Shown: one piece after another, positions 36,263-45,225 of the stretch | How the letters are laid out: each line of letters starts with the position of its first letter | How positions within the stretch are numbered: position 1 is the stretch's first letter | Assembly: GCF_016863655.1 (NCBI RefSeq) | Contig: NZ_BOPH01000098.1 | Coordinates: forward strand, 104,582 to 168,581 | Length of the DNA: 64,000 nt | From: Virgisporangium ochraceum | GTDB lineage: Bacteria > Actinomycetota > Actinomycetes > Mycobacteriales > Micromonosporaceae | Reading direction: 5' to 3' | Made by a program: the position numbers and the translations under genes | The notes under the pieces: model-generated | What the model was told of the DNA's origin: nothing | The model's database searches: none | Seen by the model: only the letters and a program-made list of their open reading frames with translations

Positions 36263-37078
36263 ATGGCGCTCACCTCGACGAACCCGCCGGAGTCGGCACC
36301 GCCGCCGGACACCCCGCCGGAGAGCCCGCCGGCGGACCGGCAGCGTGGCGTCGACCGGAAGTGGCTGGTCGCCGGAGCGGTGGTGCTCGTCGTGCTCCTG
36401 CTCGTGGCGGTCGTGCTGGCCGCGGTCGCGAGCGGCGACGACGACCGGACGGGGCCGGGCCGCGGCAACCACGTCGTCACCGGTCCGGTCGGCGACCGCG
36501 CCGAGGCGACCCTCGAACTGCTCACCGGCGCCACCTCGGTGACCGTGCGCGCCGCCGACCTCGACGGCCACCTGTACGAGGTCCGAACCCCGTCCGACGG
36601 CCGGCAGGTGCCCCTGGTCTCCGCCTCCGACGACGGCGTGGTGCGCGTCGAGCTGGGCGACTCCGGCACGACCGGCCCGTCGGCCGTCGAGATCGTGCTG
36701 AACCCGGGGACCACGTGGCGGGTCCGGCTGGTCGCCGGGTCGACCCGGCACACCGTGGACCTGTCGGCGGCCCGGGTGAGCGGCGTCGAGTTCATCGGTG
36801 GGGCGGGCAGCATCGATCTGACGCTGCCGCGCCCGTCGGGCACCGTCGAGGTGCGCATGGTCGGCGGCACCGGCTCCTGGTCGACGCACCTGCCGGCGGG
36901 CGTGCCGGTCCGGGTCGCCGCGCAGGCCGGCGCGGGCGCGGTGACCGTCGACGGCGCCACGCGCAACGGCGTGCCGGCCGGCACGACGGTCACCGGCGAC
37001 GGCTGGGACGCCGCCGCCGACCGCTACGACCTGGTGGCGACCGGCGGGATGGCGTCGTTCACGGTGGACCGCCGCTGA
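36263..37078 (+). CDS. Single-pass membrane protein with DUF4097-like beta domain
   Basis: A 271-residue protein: Pro-rich cytoplasmic leader (1-33), one membrane helix (VAGAVVLVVLLLVAVVLAAVA, about 37-58), and an extracellular beta-rich domain with repeating TGATSVTVRAADLDG, GGAGSIDLTLPRPSG and GAGAVTVDGATRNG motifs. The repeated pattern resembles the parallel-beta DUF4097/adhesin-like fold. An AAGGGG ribosome site lies about 12 bases before ATG 36263. Function unknown. Confidence 0.65.
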   Translation: MALTSTNPPESAPPPDTPPESPPADRQRGVDRKWLVAGAVVLVVLLLVAVVLAAVASGDDDRTGPGRGNHVVTGPVGDRAEATLELLTGATSVTVRAADLDGHLYEVRTPSDGRQVPLVSASDDGVVRVELGDSGTTGPSAVEIVLNPGTTWRVRLVAGSTRHTVDLSAARVSGVEFIGGAGSIDLTLPRPSGTVEVRMVGGTGSWSTHLPAGVPVRVAAQAGAGAVTVDGATRNGVPAGTTVTGDGWDAAADRYDLVATGGMASFTVDRR

Positions 37079-37118
37079 CCCGTCCGGCGCCGGCGGGGTC
37101 AGCGCCGGCGCCGGACGA

Positions 37119-37715
37119 CTACGGCGGTCCGGCCGGCCCCGGTGCCGCGCGCACGTGCGCGCGCTCGCCCTGGCGGCCGACGAGGCTGAGGAACTCGACC
37201 GGGCCGGCGCCGGTGGCACCGAACCAGTGCGGGGTGCGGGTGTCGAACTCGGCGGCCTCACCCGGCCGCAGCAGCAGGTCGTCGTCGCCGAGCACCAGCC
37301 GCAGCGTGCCGTTGAGGACGTAGACCCAGTCGTAGCCCTCGTGGGTGCGCAGGTCGGGGACGCGGTCGTCGGCGCCGGCGGGCAGGACGAACTTGTAGGC
37401 CTGGATCCCGCCGGGTCGCCGGGTCAGCGGCAGGATCGTCGACCCGTCGCCGGCCGCGATGGGGCGCAGGTTCACGCGGGGGTCGCCGGTCAGCGGCGCG
37501 TCGACGAGCTCGTCGATGGTCACACTGTGGGCACGGGCCAGCGGCAGGAGCTGCTCGAGGGTGGGCCGGCGCAGCCCGGCCTCGAGCCGCGACAGCGTGC
37601 TGACGGAGATGCCGGTCTCGTCGGCGAGCTCGGTGAGCGTGAGGTCGCGGCGCAGCCGCAGCTGCTTGAGCCGCGGCCCGACGGCGTCGAGGGTGCGGTC
37701 GAGGTCCTCTGCCAT
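37119..37715 (-). CDS. XRE-family regulator with C-terminal cupin domain
   Basis: A 198-residue repressor. The HTH (about 10-65) reads LRLRRDLTLTELADETGISVSTLSRLEAG, and the cupin (about 100-185) contains EGYDWVYVLNGTLRLVLGDD, LLLRPGEAAEFDTRTPHWFG. Proteins of this plan often control detoxification or efflux genes. It is divergent from a 14-helix exporter with 65 bases between starts, and the gap contains nested inverted repeats, so it probably represses the exporter and itself. It ends in TAG. Confidence 0.9.
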   Translation of the reverse strand: MAEDLDRTLDAVGPRLKQLRLRRDLTLTELADETGISVSTLSRLEAGLRRPTLEQLLPLARAHSVTIDELVDAPLTGDPRVNLRPIAAGDGSTILPLTRRPGGIQAYKFVLPAGADDRVPDLRTHEGYDWVYVLNGTLRLVLGDDDLLLRPGEAAEFDTRTPHWFGATGAGPVEFLSLVGRQGERAHVRAAPGPAGPP

Positions 37716-37723
37716 GCCCCCAT

Positions 37724-37748
37724 TTTGCCATTCGGCAAAGTTCTTTGC
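37724..37748. promoter_or_regulatory. Nested inverted repeats, probable operator for the XRE-cupin repressor
   Basis: TTTGCC (37724-37729) is mirrored by GGCAAA (37734-37739) across 4 bases. The same right arm, read as GCAAAG (37735-37740), is mirrored by CTTTGC (37743-37748) across 2 bases. Three half-sites therefore share one 25-base block in the divergent gap, 9 bases from the repressor start and 33 from the exporter start. Confidence 0.7.
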
Positions 37749-37780
37749 TGATCGGCCGGGTCGGCGGACACCATCCGGGC

Positions 37781-39298
37781 ATGATCTCTTCCACCCGGGC
37801 GGCCGAGGCCGACCCGACGGTTCACGACCCCCGCCGGCGCCGCGCCGTCCTGGTCGCGGTGTGCGTCGCCCTCATGGCGGTGATCGCGTCCGTCTCCGGC
37901 CTGAACGTCGCCCAGCAGCAGGTCGCCGTCGCGTTCGACGCGTCGCAGGGCACCGTCCTTTGGATGATCAACGTCTACACGCTGAGCCTCGCCGCGCTGC
38001 TCCTGCCGCTCGGCGCCCTCGGCGACCGGTGGGGCCGCCGGCCGGTGCTGCTCGCCGGCCTCGCCGTATTCGGCGTGGCCGGCGCGGCGGCCGGGCTCGC
38101 CACCTCGTCGGTGATGATGATCGTCGCGCGGCTGGCCGGCGGCGTCGGCGCCGCGATGATCATGCCGGTGACGCTGGCCGTCATCACCTCGACGTTCCCG
38201 CCCGGCGACCGCGCCCGCGCGATCGGCGTGTGGACGGGCGTCGCCGGTGGCGGCGGCATCCTCGGCATGTACCTGTCGGCGGTCCTGGTCGACGCGGCGA
38301 CGTGGCGGTGGCTGTTCGCGCTGCCCGTCGTGCTCGTCGGGGTGGCCGCCGTGCTGGCCCTGCGGTCCGTGCCCGACTCGCGGGAGCGGTCGCCGCACCG
38401 GTTCGACGCGGTCGGCTCGCTGCTGTCGGTGGTCGCCGTCACCGGGCTGATCGTCACGCTGCACGAGGGGCCGGTCCGCGGCTGGACCGACCCGGCGACC
38501 CTGGTGGGCCTCGCCCTCGGCGTCGCCGGCAGCATCGCTTTCGTGGCGTGGGAGCTGCGCCGGCCGGGTCCGCTGCTCGACGTCCGCTCCTTCCGCGACC
38601 GGCGGCTGTCCAGCGGCTCGCTGGCCCTCCTGGTGCTCTTCGGCGTGCAGGCGGGCATCTTCGTCGTGCTGTTCCCGTACCTGCAGGCGGTTCTCGGCTG
38701 GTCGGGCCTGCGGTCGACGCTGGCTCTCATGCCGATGGCCGGCGTGATGATGCTCGCCGCCGGCCTCGCGCCGCGGGTGGCCGCACGCGCCGGGAGCCGC
38801 GCGACGATGGCGGCCGGTGCGCTTGTCGGCGGTGCCGGGCTGGCGCTGATGGCGACGATGGTCTCGGTCGGGGACGGCTACCTCTCGGTGCTGCCCGGCA
38901 TGCTGGCCATGGGCCTGGGCATGGGCCTGACGCAGACCCCGTCGACCGAGGCCATCACGTCGGCGCTGCCCCGGGAGCGGCAGGGGGTGGCGTCGGCGCT
39001 CAACGACGTCACCCGCGAGCTCGGCACCGCGCTCGGCGTCGCCCTGCTCGGCGCCGTCCTGACGGCGGGCTACCGCGCGGCCGTCGACGCGCGGGTGGGT
39101 CCGGTGCCGGCCCGCGACGGCATCGCCACGGCGCTCGCCACCGGCGACGGGGCGCTGGTCGTGGCCGCGCGGCAGGCGTTCGTCGACGGCTGGCGGCAGG
39201 CCATGTGGGTGGGGGTGGCGGTCATGGCGGCGCTGTTCGCGTACGTCGTGGCCCGGGGTCCGTCCCGGGACGCCGGGTCCGGCGCCCCGGGACGCTGA
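37781..39298 (+). CDS. DHA2-type MFS multidrug exporter (14 helices)
   Basis: A 505-residue EmrB/QacA-like drug:H+ antiporter. Motif A appears as LPLGALGDRWGRRPVLLAG, motif C as AIGVWTGVAGGGGILGMYLSAVL, and the C-terminal half contains GLGMGLTQTPSTEAITSALP and RQGVASALNDVTRELGTALGVALLGAVL, both typical of DHA2. ATG 37781 starts a short basic leader before helix 1. It is likely controlled by the divergent XRE-cupin protein. Confidence 0.9.
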   Translation: MISSTRAAEADPTVHDPRRRRAVLVAVCVALMAVIASVSGLNVAQQQVAVAFDASQGTVLWMINVYTLSLAALLLPLGALGDRWGRRPVLLAGLAVFGVAGAAAGLATSSVMMIVARLAGGVGAAMIMPVTLAVITSTFPPGDRARAIGVWTGVAGGGGILGMYLSAVLVDAATWRWLFALPVVLVGVAAVLALRSVPDSRERSPHRFDAVGSLLSVVAVTGLIVTLHEGPVRGWTDPATLVGLALGVAGSIAFVAWELRRPGPLLDVRSFRDRRLSSGSLALLVLFGVQAGIFVVLFPYLQAVLGWSGLRSTLALMPMAGVMMLAAGLAPRVAARAGSRATMAAGALVGGAGLALMATMVSVGDGYLSVLPGMLAMGLGMGLTQTPSTEAITSALPRERQGVASALNDVTRELGTALGVALLGAVLTAGYRAAVDARVGPVPARDGIATALATGDGALVVAARQAFVDGWRQAMWVGVAVMAALFAYVVARGPSRDAGSGAPGR

Positions 39299-39302
39299 TC
39301 CG

Positions 39303-40115
39303 TCACGGCGTCAGGTCGGTCGCGGCCCTGCCGCTGTCCGGGTCGCGCGGGTAGGACAGGTGCTGGTGGACCATCGTCCAGCCGTCGCCGGTGTTCCGGA
39401 ACACCCGCGTCCCGCGCGACCACTGGACCTCGCCGTCGACGGTCACCCGGTCGAGCCCCCACACGACGGCGAGGTTCTCCCGGACGGCGACCGTGAGGTC
39501 GGTCGGCTCGAACGCCACCTCACCGGGTGCCTCCAGGCCCATCCGGCAGACCTCGCGCACGGCGTCGATGCCGACGTAGCGCAGCGGGGCGTCGAGCTCG
39601 TACGAGACCACGTCGTCGTCGATGGTGGCGACGAGGCCGTCGAGGTCGCGGGCGGCGGTCTTCGCCGTCCAGCCCTCCACGACGTCGCGGACCTGCCGTT
39701 CGCCGGTGCCTTCGTCACCCGTGGTGTCGCAGAACGAGTGGTGCTCGTGGCTGACGACCCAGCGTCCGTCCTCCCGGCGCAGCCCGAGCGTGAGCCGCAG
39801 CCGCTTCTCCGGGTCGCGGGCCAGCTCCTCGGTGGTCTCGCAGCGCAGCAGCGCGTGGGCGAACGCCACGTCGTCGCCGGCGGTGACGTCGAGCTCGACC
39901 AGCTCGAACACCGCGCCGCTGGCCTGCCACCGGAAGAACGGCGGCCAGGTCTCGCGGTAGGCGTCGATGCCGCGGACGCCGTTCTGCGGCGGCGGCACGT
40001 CGAACATGACGATGTCGTCGCTGTGGTCGGCGAGGACGTTCTCCATGTCGCCGGTGTGGACGGCGGTCACCCAGCGTTCGATGAGGTCACGGATCTGCTT
40101 CTCGTTCTCGGTCAT
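39303..40115 (-). CDS. Tandem SnoaL/NTF2-like protein (two domains)
   Basis: A 270-residue fusion of two SnoaL-like cone folds. Domain 1 (1-135) has IRDLIERWVTAVHTGDMENVLADHSDDIVMFD and SHEHHSF. Domain 2 (about 140-265) repeats the plan with VRDVVEGWTAKTAARDLDGL, DDDVVSYELDAPLRYVG and MVHQHLSYP. Such domains bind small polar or polyketide-like ligands, and the activity is unknown. It starts 28 bases after the stop of an ECF sigma factor that itself ends in a SnoaL-like domain, so the two are probably one operon and may share a ligand. Confidence 0.8.
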   Translation of the reverse strand: MTENEKQIRDLIERWVTAVHTGDMENVLADHSDDIVMFDVPPPQNGVRGIDAYRETWPPFFRWQASGAVFELVELDVTAGDDVAFAHALLRCETTEELARDPEKRLRLTLGLRREDGRWVVSHEHHSFCDTTGDEGTGERQVRDVVEGWTAKTAARDLDGLVATIDDDVVSYELDAPLRYVGIDAVREVCRMGLEAPGEVAFEPTDLTVAVRENLAVVWGLDRVTVDGEVQWSRGTRVFRNTGDGWTMVHQHLSYPRDPDSGRAATDLTP

Positions 40116-40143
40116 ACAGATGTAACCCCGCGAACGGCGGAAA

Positions 40144-41043
40144 CTAATCGCGCAGCGTCTCGGGAAGCCCGAACCGGGTGAGGTCGGCGTCCAGGAACGA
40201 CACCACTTCCGAGATCATCCCGTCGCGCAGTGTCACCACGTCGAGGCCGCCGGGCACGTACAGCTCCTTCGCGACGTCGAACCGGTACGTGCCGAACGCC
40301 AGCTGCCCGTTCGCCCGGGTGGGCAGGAACCGCCACCGCAGGTCGAGGGGACCGTCGAGCAGGAAGCCGCGGATCGCCGCGTGTCCCGCGTACCACTCGG
40401 GCAGCGGCGGCATCGAGTAGCGGGCGTCCTCGGTGAGCATCCCGACGATCGCATCGACGTCGCGGGCCTGCCACGCCGCCGTGTACCGGGCGGCGAGGTC
40501 GCGGACCGCGTCGTCGCCGGGCGGGTCGTCCCTCCGCAGCCCGCCGACGGCGGCCCGGGCCCGCTGCAGGCCGCTGTTCACCGCCGCGACGGTGGTGTCG
40601 AGCAGGTCGGCCACCTCGCTCGCGGGGAACCCGAGCACCTCGCGCAGCAGGAGCACCGCGCGCTGCGTCCCGGACAGGCGCTGCACCGCCGCGACGAACG
40701 CCAGCTCGACGCTCTCGCGGGTGACGACGTGCGTCTCCACGTCGGGGTAGGGCTCCAGCCAGGTCAGCTCGGTCGGGGGAGTGGCGGGGTCGAGGTCGGT
40801 GGGCAGCTCGCGGCGGCCGCGGCGCCCGATCATCGTGAGGCAGCGGTTGGTCGCGATGCGGTAGAGCCAGGGCCGCAGGGGTCCGCGTCCGTCGAAGCGG
40901 TCCAGGCCGCGCCACGCCCGGAGGAACGTCTCCTGGACCGCGTCGTCGGCGTCGTGGGTGGACCCGAGCATCCGGTAGCAGTGCGCGTGCAGCTCGGCGC
41001 GGTGCGGCTCGACCAGCCGGGCGAAGTCGTGTTCGTCGGTCAT
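40144..41043 (-). CDS. ECF sigma factor with C-terminal SnoaL-like domain (SigG-like)
   Basis: A 299-residue RNA polymerase sigma factor. Region 2 reads HCYRMLGSTHDADDAVQETFLRAWRGLDRFDG, region 4 LSGTQRAVLLLREVLGFPASEVADLLDTTVAAVNSGLQRARA. A SnoaL-type extension (about 185-295) follows, as in SigG/ECF41/ECF56-like factors, where it modulates activity without a separate anti-sigma factor. Its ATG overlaps the upstream MarR stop in ATGA. It ends in TAG. Confidence 0.9.
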   Translation of the reverse strand: MTDEHDFARLVEPHRAELHAHCYRMLGSTHDADDAVQETFLRAWRGLDRFDGRGPLRPWLYRIATNRCLTMIGRRGRRELPTDLDPATPPTELTWLEPYPDVETHVVTRESVELAFVAAVQRLSGTQRAVLLLREVLGFPASEVADLLDTTVAAVNSGLQRARAAVGGLRRDDPPGDDAVRDLAARYTAAWQARDVDAIVGMLTEDARYSMPPLPEWYAGHAAIRGFLLDGPLDLRWRFLPTRANGQLAFGTYRFDVAKELYVPGGLDVVTLRDGMISEVVSFLDADLTRFGLPETLRD

Positions 41044-41549
41044 GGCCCGCTGAAGTCGCCGGCGTCGAGGCGCAGCTCGCGGAGCACGGTCACCAGCGTC
41101 CGGATGCTGTCGCCGGACAGCCCCGGCCGCGTGAAGACCCGGTCGTTGAGCCGCTTGGTCGCCTCGGCGGCGAGCGTGCGCCCCTCGTCGGTGATCTCGA
41201 CCAGCACCGTGCGTCGGTCGCTCGGATGGGTGCGCCGCAGCACCAGTCCCGCGCTCTCCAGCCGCGCGGCGGCGTTGGTGATGCTCGTCGGGTGCACCTG
41301 CAGGCGCACGCTGGCCTTGGTCATCGGCATGCCGCCGCGGCTGCTGAACGACAGCAGCATCAGCAGCTCGTACCGGGCGAACGTGAGCCCGAGCGGCCGC
41401 AGCACCTCCTCGACGCGGGCCAGCACGATCGCCTGCGCGCGCATGATCGACGTGACCGCCGCCATCCCGTCGGCGGCCTCGGCCCAGCCGTGGTCGCGCC
41501 AGTGCCGGGCCGCCTCGTCGATCGGGTCGAGCGGCAGTGGTCCGGTCAC
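41040..41549 (-). CDS. MarR-family transcriptional regulator
   Basis: A 169-residue winged-helix regulator. LGLTFARYELLMLLSFSSRGGMPMTKASVRL, HPTSITNAAARLESAGLVLRR and DRRTVLVEITDEGRTL are the canonical MarR helix and wing segments. The GTG start at 41549 overlaps the stop of the preceding gene (GTGA) and its stop overlaps the sigma start (ATGA), so three genes are translationally coupled. It probably senses a small phenolic or similar ligand. Confidence 0.9.
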   Translation of the reverse strand: MTGPLPLDPIDEAARHWRDHGWAEAADGMAAVTSIMRAQAIVLARVEEVLRPLGLTFARYELLMLLSFSSRGGMPMTKASVRLQVHPTSITNAAARLESAGLVLRRTHPSDRRTVLVEITDEGRTLAAEATKRLNDRVFTRPGLSGDSIRTLVTVLRELRLDAGDFSGP

Positions 41550-41959
41550 GACGCCCGCGCCAGGACGTGGTCGAGGGCCGCCCGGAGGGTCACGCGTTCG
41601 CCGTCGCGTCCGCCTTCGCCGAGCACCAGCCGGGGTGGTGACGGCGCGAGCGTGACCCCGGTGAGCATGCCGCGCAGCGACCCCGGCACGGCGAGGACGT
41701 AGTAGCGCCCGTCCTCGCCGACCGCGATCCCCTCGTCGGGACGCAGGTACCAGCCGCGCAGCCCGGTGCGGAACCGGCGCCGCCCGTCGTAGGAGCGGGC
41801 GACGAGCGGTTCCGACGGCACACCGCGCTCGCGGGCCACGGTGGCGAACTCCCGCAGCATCGCGGCGGCCTTCTCCGACTCGACCGCGGTGCGCCGGGCG
41901 AGGTCGGCCGCGTGGGCGTCGATCGCCCGCGCCCGCTGTTCGGCCCACCCGTCGGACAT
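41546..41959 (-). CDS. Hypothetical 137-residue protein leading the MarR-sigma operon
   Basis: It has an N-terminal helical half (RARAIDAHAADLARRTAVESEKAAAMLREFATVARERG) and a C-terminal beta-rich half (RRFRTGLRGWYLRPDEGIAVGEDGRYYVLAVPG). No family is recognised. It is first in a coupled operon with a MarR regulator and an ECF sigma factor, so a regulatory role is possible but unproven. Confidence 0.7.
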   Translation of the reverse strand: MSDGWAEQRARAIDAHAADLARRTAVESEKAAAMLREFATVARERGVPSEPLVARSYDGRRRFRTGLRGWYLRPDEGIAVGEDGRYYVLAVPGSLRGMLTGVTLAPSPPRLVLGEGGRDGERVTLRAALDHVLARAS

Positions 41960-42020
41960 GCCAACACCCTAGTTCCGTGCGCCGCCGTACGGTGCCCGGC
42001 GGCCGTACGCCCCCGTGTGG

Positions 42021-43481
42021 TCAGAACGGGTACGTCGGTGGCTGGCTGCGCATCGTGACCCAGCGGGTCTCCGTGAACGCCTCCACGTTCGCGGCGGCGC
42101 CGCCGAAGCGCGACCCGGTGCCCGACGCGCCGAGGCCGCCGAACGGGGCGTTCGCCTCGTCGTTGACGGTCTGGTCGTTGATGTGGACGATGCCGGTCGG
42201 CATGCGGTCGGCCAGGGCGAGGCCCTTCATCACGTCCTTCGTCACGATGCCCAGGGACAGGCCGTACTCGGTGTCGGCGGCGATGCGCACCGCGTCGTCC
42301 ACCGAGCCGAACTTCAGGACGGGCGCGACCGGTCCGAAGATCTCCTCCGCGAACGCCGGCGCGCCCGCCGGTACGTCGGACAGGACGGTGGCCGAGTAGA
42401 ACAGGCGGTCGTAGGTGCCGCCGGCGGCGACCCTCGCGCCGGCGTCGGCGCTCGCGGTCACCAGGCCGTGGACCTTGTCGCGCTGCCGCTCGTCGATCAG
42501 GGGACCGAGGGCGACCTCGCCGGCGGCCGGGTCGCCCACGGGCAGGTGGGCGGCCTTGGCGGCCAGCCGCTCGACGTAGTCGTCGTAGAGGCTCTCGTGG
42601 ACGATGTGGCGGCCGGTCGTCATGCAGATCTGGCCCTGGTGGAAGAACGTGCCGAACGCGGCCAGGGTGACCGCCTCGTCGACGTCGGCGTCGTCGAGCA
42701 CGACGAGGGCGGAGTTGCCGCCCAGCTCCAGGTGGGCCCGCTTGAGGTGCTTCCCGGCGAGCTCACCGACCCGGCGGCCGGCGCCGGTGGAGCCGGTGAA
42801 CGAGATGACCGGCACCTTCGGGTGGGTGATCAGGGCCTCGCCGGCCTCGACGCCGCCCGGCACCACCTGCAGCACGCCCGGCGGCAGGCCGGCCTCCTCG
42901 AAGATGCGGGCGAGCACCACGCCGCCGGTCACCGCCGTGCGCGGGTCGGGCTTGAGCACCACCGCGTTGCCCAGGGCCAGCGCCGGTGCCACCGACCGGA
43001 TGCCCAGGATGATCGGGACGTTGAACGGCGAGATGACGCCGACGACGCCGACCGGCACCCGCCGCGACATCGACAGCCGGGGCTGTTCGCTGGCCAGCAG
43101 TTCGCCGTAGGGGCGGCCGGGCAGGCCGGCGGCCTCGTAGCACTCCTGCTCGGCGACGTGCAGGGCGAAACCGGCCATCGGCGGGATCGTGCCGACCTCC
43201 CGCACGTTCCACCAGGAGATCTCCTCGCCGTGCTCGGTCCAGAGCTGGGCGGCCTTCCTGAGGACGGCGGCCCGCTCGGCGTGGGAGGTGGCCGCCCACG
43301 CCGGCTGCGCCGCGGCGGCACTCTCGACGGCCTGGGCGATGTCGGTGGCGTCGCCGGCACCGGTTCGGCCGATGACGTTGCCGGTGGCGGGCTCGACGAC
43401 GTCGCGGCTGCCGCCGGACGCCTCGGTCCACTTGCCACCGATGAAGACGCGGTTGGTCCAGAGTTCCTTGTCCAGAAGCAT
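42021..43481 (-). CDS. NAD(P)-dependent aldehyde dehydrogenase (benzaldehyde dehydrogenase-like)
   Basis: A 486-residue ALDH. It has the cofactor segment ISPFNVPIILGIRSVAPALALGN and VISFTGSTGAGRRVGELAG. The general base is Glu in HLELGGNSALVVLDDAD, the nucleophile is Cys in FFHQGQICMTTGR, and the C-terminal FGPVAPVLKF closes the active site. QICMTTGR is typical of aromatic-aldehyde (XylC-like) enzymes, so benzaldehyde or a similar aromatic aldehyde is a reasonable guess. ATG 43481 gives MLLDKELWTNRVFIGGKW. Confidence 0.9.
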   Translation of the reverse strand: MLLDKELWTNRVFIGGKWTEASGGSRDVVEPATGNVIGRTGAGDATDIAQAVESAAAAQPAWAATSHAERAAVLRKAAQLWTEHGEEISWWNVREVGTIPPMAGFALHVAEQECYEAAGLPGRPYGELLASEQPRLSMSRRVPVGVVGVISPFNVPIILGIRSVAPALALGNAVVLKPDPRTAVTGGVVLARIFEEAGLPPGVLQVVPGGVEAGEALITHPKVPVISFTGSTGAGRRVGELAGKHLKRAHLELGGNSALVVLDDADVDEAVTLAAFGTFFHQGQICMTTGRHIVHESLYDDYVERLAAKAAHLPVGDPAAGEVALGPLIDERQRDKVHGLVTASADAGARVAAGGTYDRLFYSATVLSDVPAGAPAFAEEIFGPVAPVLKFGSVDDAVRIAADTEYGLSLGIVTKDVMKGLALADRMPTGIVHINDQTVNDEANAPFGGLGASGTGSRFGGAAANVEAFTETRWVTMRSQPPTYPF

Positions 43482-43594
43482 GGCGGCGGCTCCCTTCCCG
43501 GTATCCGCCGACCGTATTGGTGCGCTCCGTCGAGCGCAACCTTTTGCGCGGTCAACTACCTCCGGGTTTGCTGGGGATCCGGTACCGTCCACCG

Positions 43595-44056
43595 GTGCGT
43601 CGTTCCGTGGAGATCCCGATCGACGCGCCCGACGTCGACGCCGCGGCGGCGATGCTGCGCTCCACCGGGCCGGTGCCCGGGGCCGGGCTGCGGACACGGG
43701 TGCGCCCCGACGGTCGGGTGCGGGCGCGGGTCGTGGGTGGCGGCTCCGGTCCGCCGGTGCTGGTCGGGCGCCTGGCCGGTGGGCCGCACGGCGTGGTGCT
43801 GTCGGGCACGGTCCGCGAGGCGCGCACCGAGCGGCTGACCACCGCCGGGTTCGCCGGCCTCACCGGGCTCATGGCGCTGGTCACCGGCGCGCTGCTGCTG
43901 GCCGGGGAGTTCGCCAACCCCGGGATCTACGTCTGCGCGGCCGGAGCCGCCGCGTTCGCGGTGATCACGCTGCGGCTCCGGCGCGCGCGGCGGCTCGCGT
44001 TCCCGGTGGAGGCCGACGAGCTCGAGGAGGAGCTGCGGGCCGTGGCCGGAAGCTAA
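43595..44056 (+). CDS. Small two-helix membrane protein, unknown function
   Basis: A 153-residue protein with a soluble N-terminal half (VEIPIDAPDVDAAAAMLRST, RARVVGGGSGPPVLVGRLAG) and two membrane helices (FAGLTGLMALVTGALLLAG; IYVCAAGAAAFAVITLRL), then an acidic C-terminus (ADELEEELRAV). GTG 43595 is chosen over an earlier start at 43517 because the extra residues lack a pattern. Convergent 4-base overlap with the next gene. Confidence 0.6.
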   Translation: MRRSVEIPIDAPDVDAAAAMLRSTGPVPGAGLRTRVRPDGRVRARVVGGGSGPPVLVGRLAGGPHGVVLSGTVREARTERLTTAGFAGLTGLMALVTGALLLAGEFANPGIYVCAAGAAAFAVITLRLRRARRLAFPVEADELEEELRAVAGS

Positions 44057-44811
44057 CGCGGACCCGCGAGCAGCGAGAACGTGTTCGGCAGGTGCCCCTG
44101 CCAGGCGGCCGCCTCCATCTCGCCCATCTTCCAGAACGGCTCCGGGTGCTCGCCGAGGTGCCTGATGGGCAGACCGGCCGCGACGACCGCGTTGACGATC
44201 TGGCCCAGGTTCCACTGGTACTCGACGGCGCCGTTCGCCGGGTACGAGTCGCACGGGTACGAGCGCATGAAGTAGCGGCGGTCGGGGCGGATGCGGGCCT
44301 CGTCGAGGTCCCACGACCACAGCGCGAACGCCGGGTGCCCGTCGTAGACCCACAGGTGGCCGCCGGGCCGCAGCAGGCGGGCCACCTCTCGGGCCCAGGC
44401 GTCGAGGTCGGTCATCCAGATCAGCGCGCCCTTGCCGGTGTAGACGAGGTCGGCGCAGCCGTCGGGCAGTGTCGTGTCGGGGATCGTCGCCACGACGTAG
44501 GAGATGGGTGCGCCGAGGTCGGTCGCGCGCTTCGCGGCCGCGGCCGCCGCGCCGCTGCTGTAGTCGACGCCGACGACCGAGCGGGCACCGGCCTTGACCA
44601 GCGCGTGGTCGTCGATGCCGTCGCCGCTCTGCAGGTGCACGACCTCGGGACCGCGCGCCAGCAGCGGCGTGAGCACCTCCCGTTCGACGTCGACGAGCGA
44701 GAACCCGTCGCGCGCGAGCACCAGCAGCTCGTCGTACTCCCGCCAGTACTTCTCCGACACGGCCGTCCAGGCCGCGTGGTTGACCCCCGTATCGATGTCC
44801 ATGGCTCCCAT
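44053..44811 (-). CDS. SAM-dependent methyltransferase
   Basis: A 252-residue class I methyltransferase. Motif I is the variant VVHLQSGDGIDDHALVKAGA rather than the usual GxGxG. It is followed by VVGVDYSSGAAAAAAKRA (motif II acidic residue), DLVYTGKGALIWM (motif III/IV) and LLRPGGHLWVYDGHPAFA (post IV). This altered glycine loop is typical of one actinomycete subgroup of uncharacterised methyltransferases. A second Met at residue 4 is an alternative start. Confidence 0.8.
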   Translation of the reverse strand: MGAMDIDTGVNHAAWTAVSEKYWREYDELLVLARDGFSLVDVEREVLTPLLARGPEVVHLQSGDGIDDHALVKAGARSVVGVDYSSGAAAAAAKRATDLGAPISYVVATIPDTTLPDGCADLVYTGKGALIWMTDLDAWAREVARLLRPGGHLWVYDGHPAFALWSWDLDEARIRPDRRYFMRSYPCDSYPANGAVEYQWNLGQIVNAVVAAGLPIRHLGEHPEPFWKMGEMEAAAWQGHLPNTFSLLAGPR

Positions 44812-44940
44812 TCTCCGGGTGGCGCCACCGGTTTAGCGGGGGGACAACCCCACCAACGGCCGGGAGGTCGCCCCACTGACGGCGACCGTGGAAGGCGGAA
44901 ACATCTGAGCTACCACCTTCGGCCATACGGGAGAGACACC

Positions 44941-45225
44941 ATGAATCAGCAGACCCGCGACCGCGTCGACACCGCCGCGATCGGCCTCATCCGGCCCGAC
45001 CGGGTGGGCGCGCCCGCGCCGCACACCCGCATCCGCCGCTTCACCACGGCCGCGTGGCTGGTCGCCACCGGCACCCAGTTCGCGGTGTGGGCCATGATCA
45101 TCATGGTCACCCTCGACTGGGAGAACCCCTGGTGGTTGTGGACCTTCATCCCCGGCGCCCTGGTCACCGCGGCGGTGTACCGGCTGACCGAGCTCGACCT
45201 CCAGTCGCGTGGACGAAAATACTAG
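44941..45225 (+). CDS. Small membrane protein with two helices
   Basis: A 94-residue protein with two membrane helices (AAWLVATGTQFAVWAMIIMV and NPWWLWTFIPGALVTAAVY) flanked by basic residues, resembling short 2TM-domain proteins. GGGAGAG precedes ATG 44941. Its TAG stop lies inside the palindrome that precedes icmF, so it reads directly into that regulatory region. Function unknown. Confidence 0.75.
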   Translation: MNQQTRDRVDTAAIGLIRPDRVGAPAPHTRIRRFTTAAWLVATGTQFAVWAMIIMVTLDWENPWWLWTFIPGALVTAAVYRLTELDLQSRGRKY

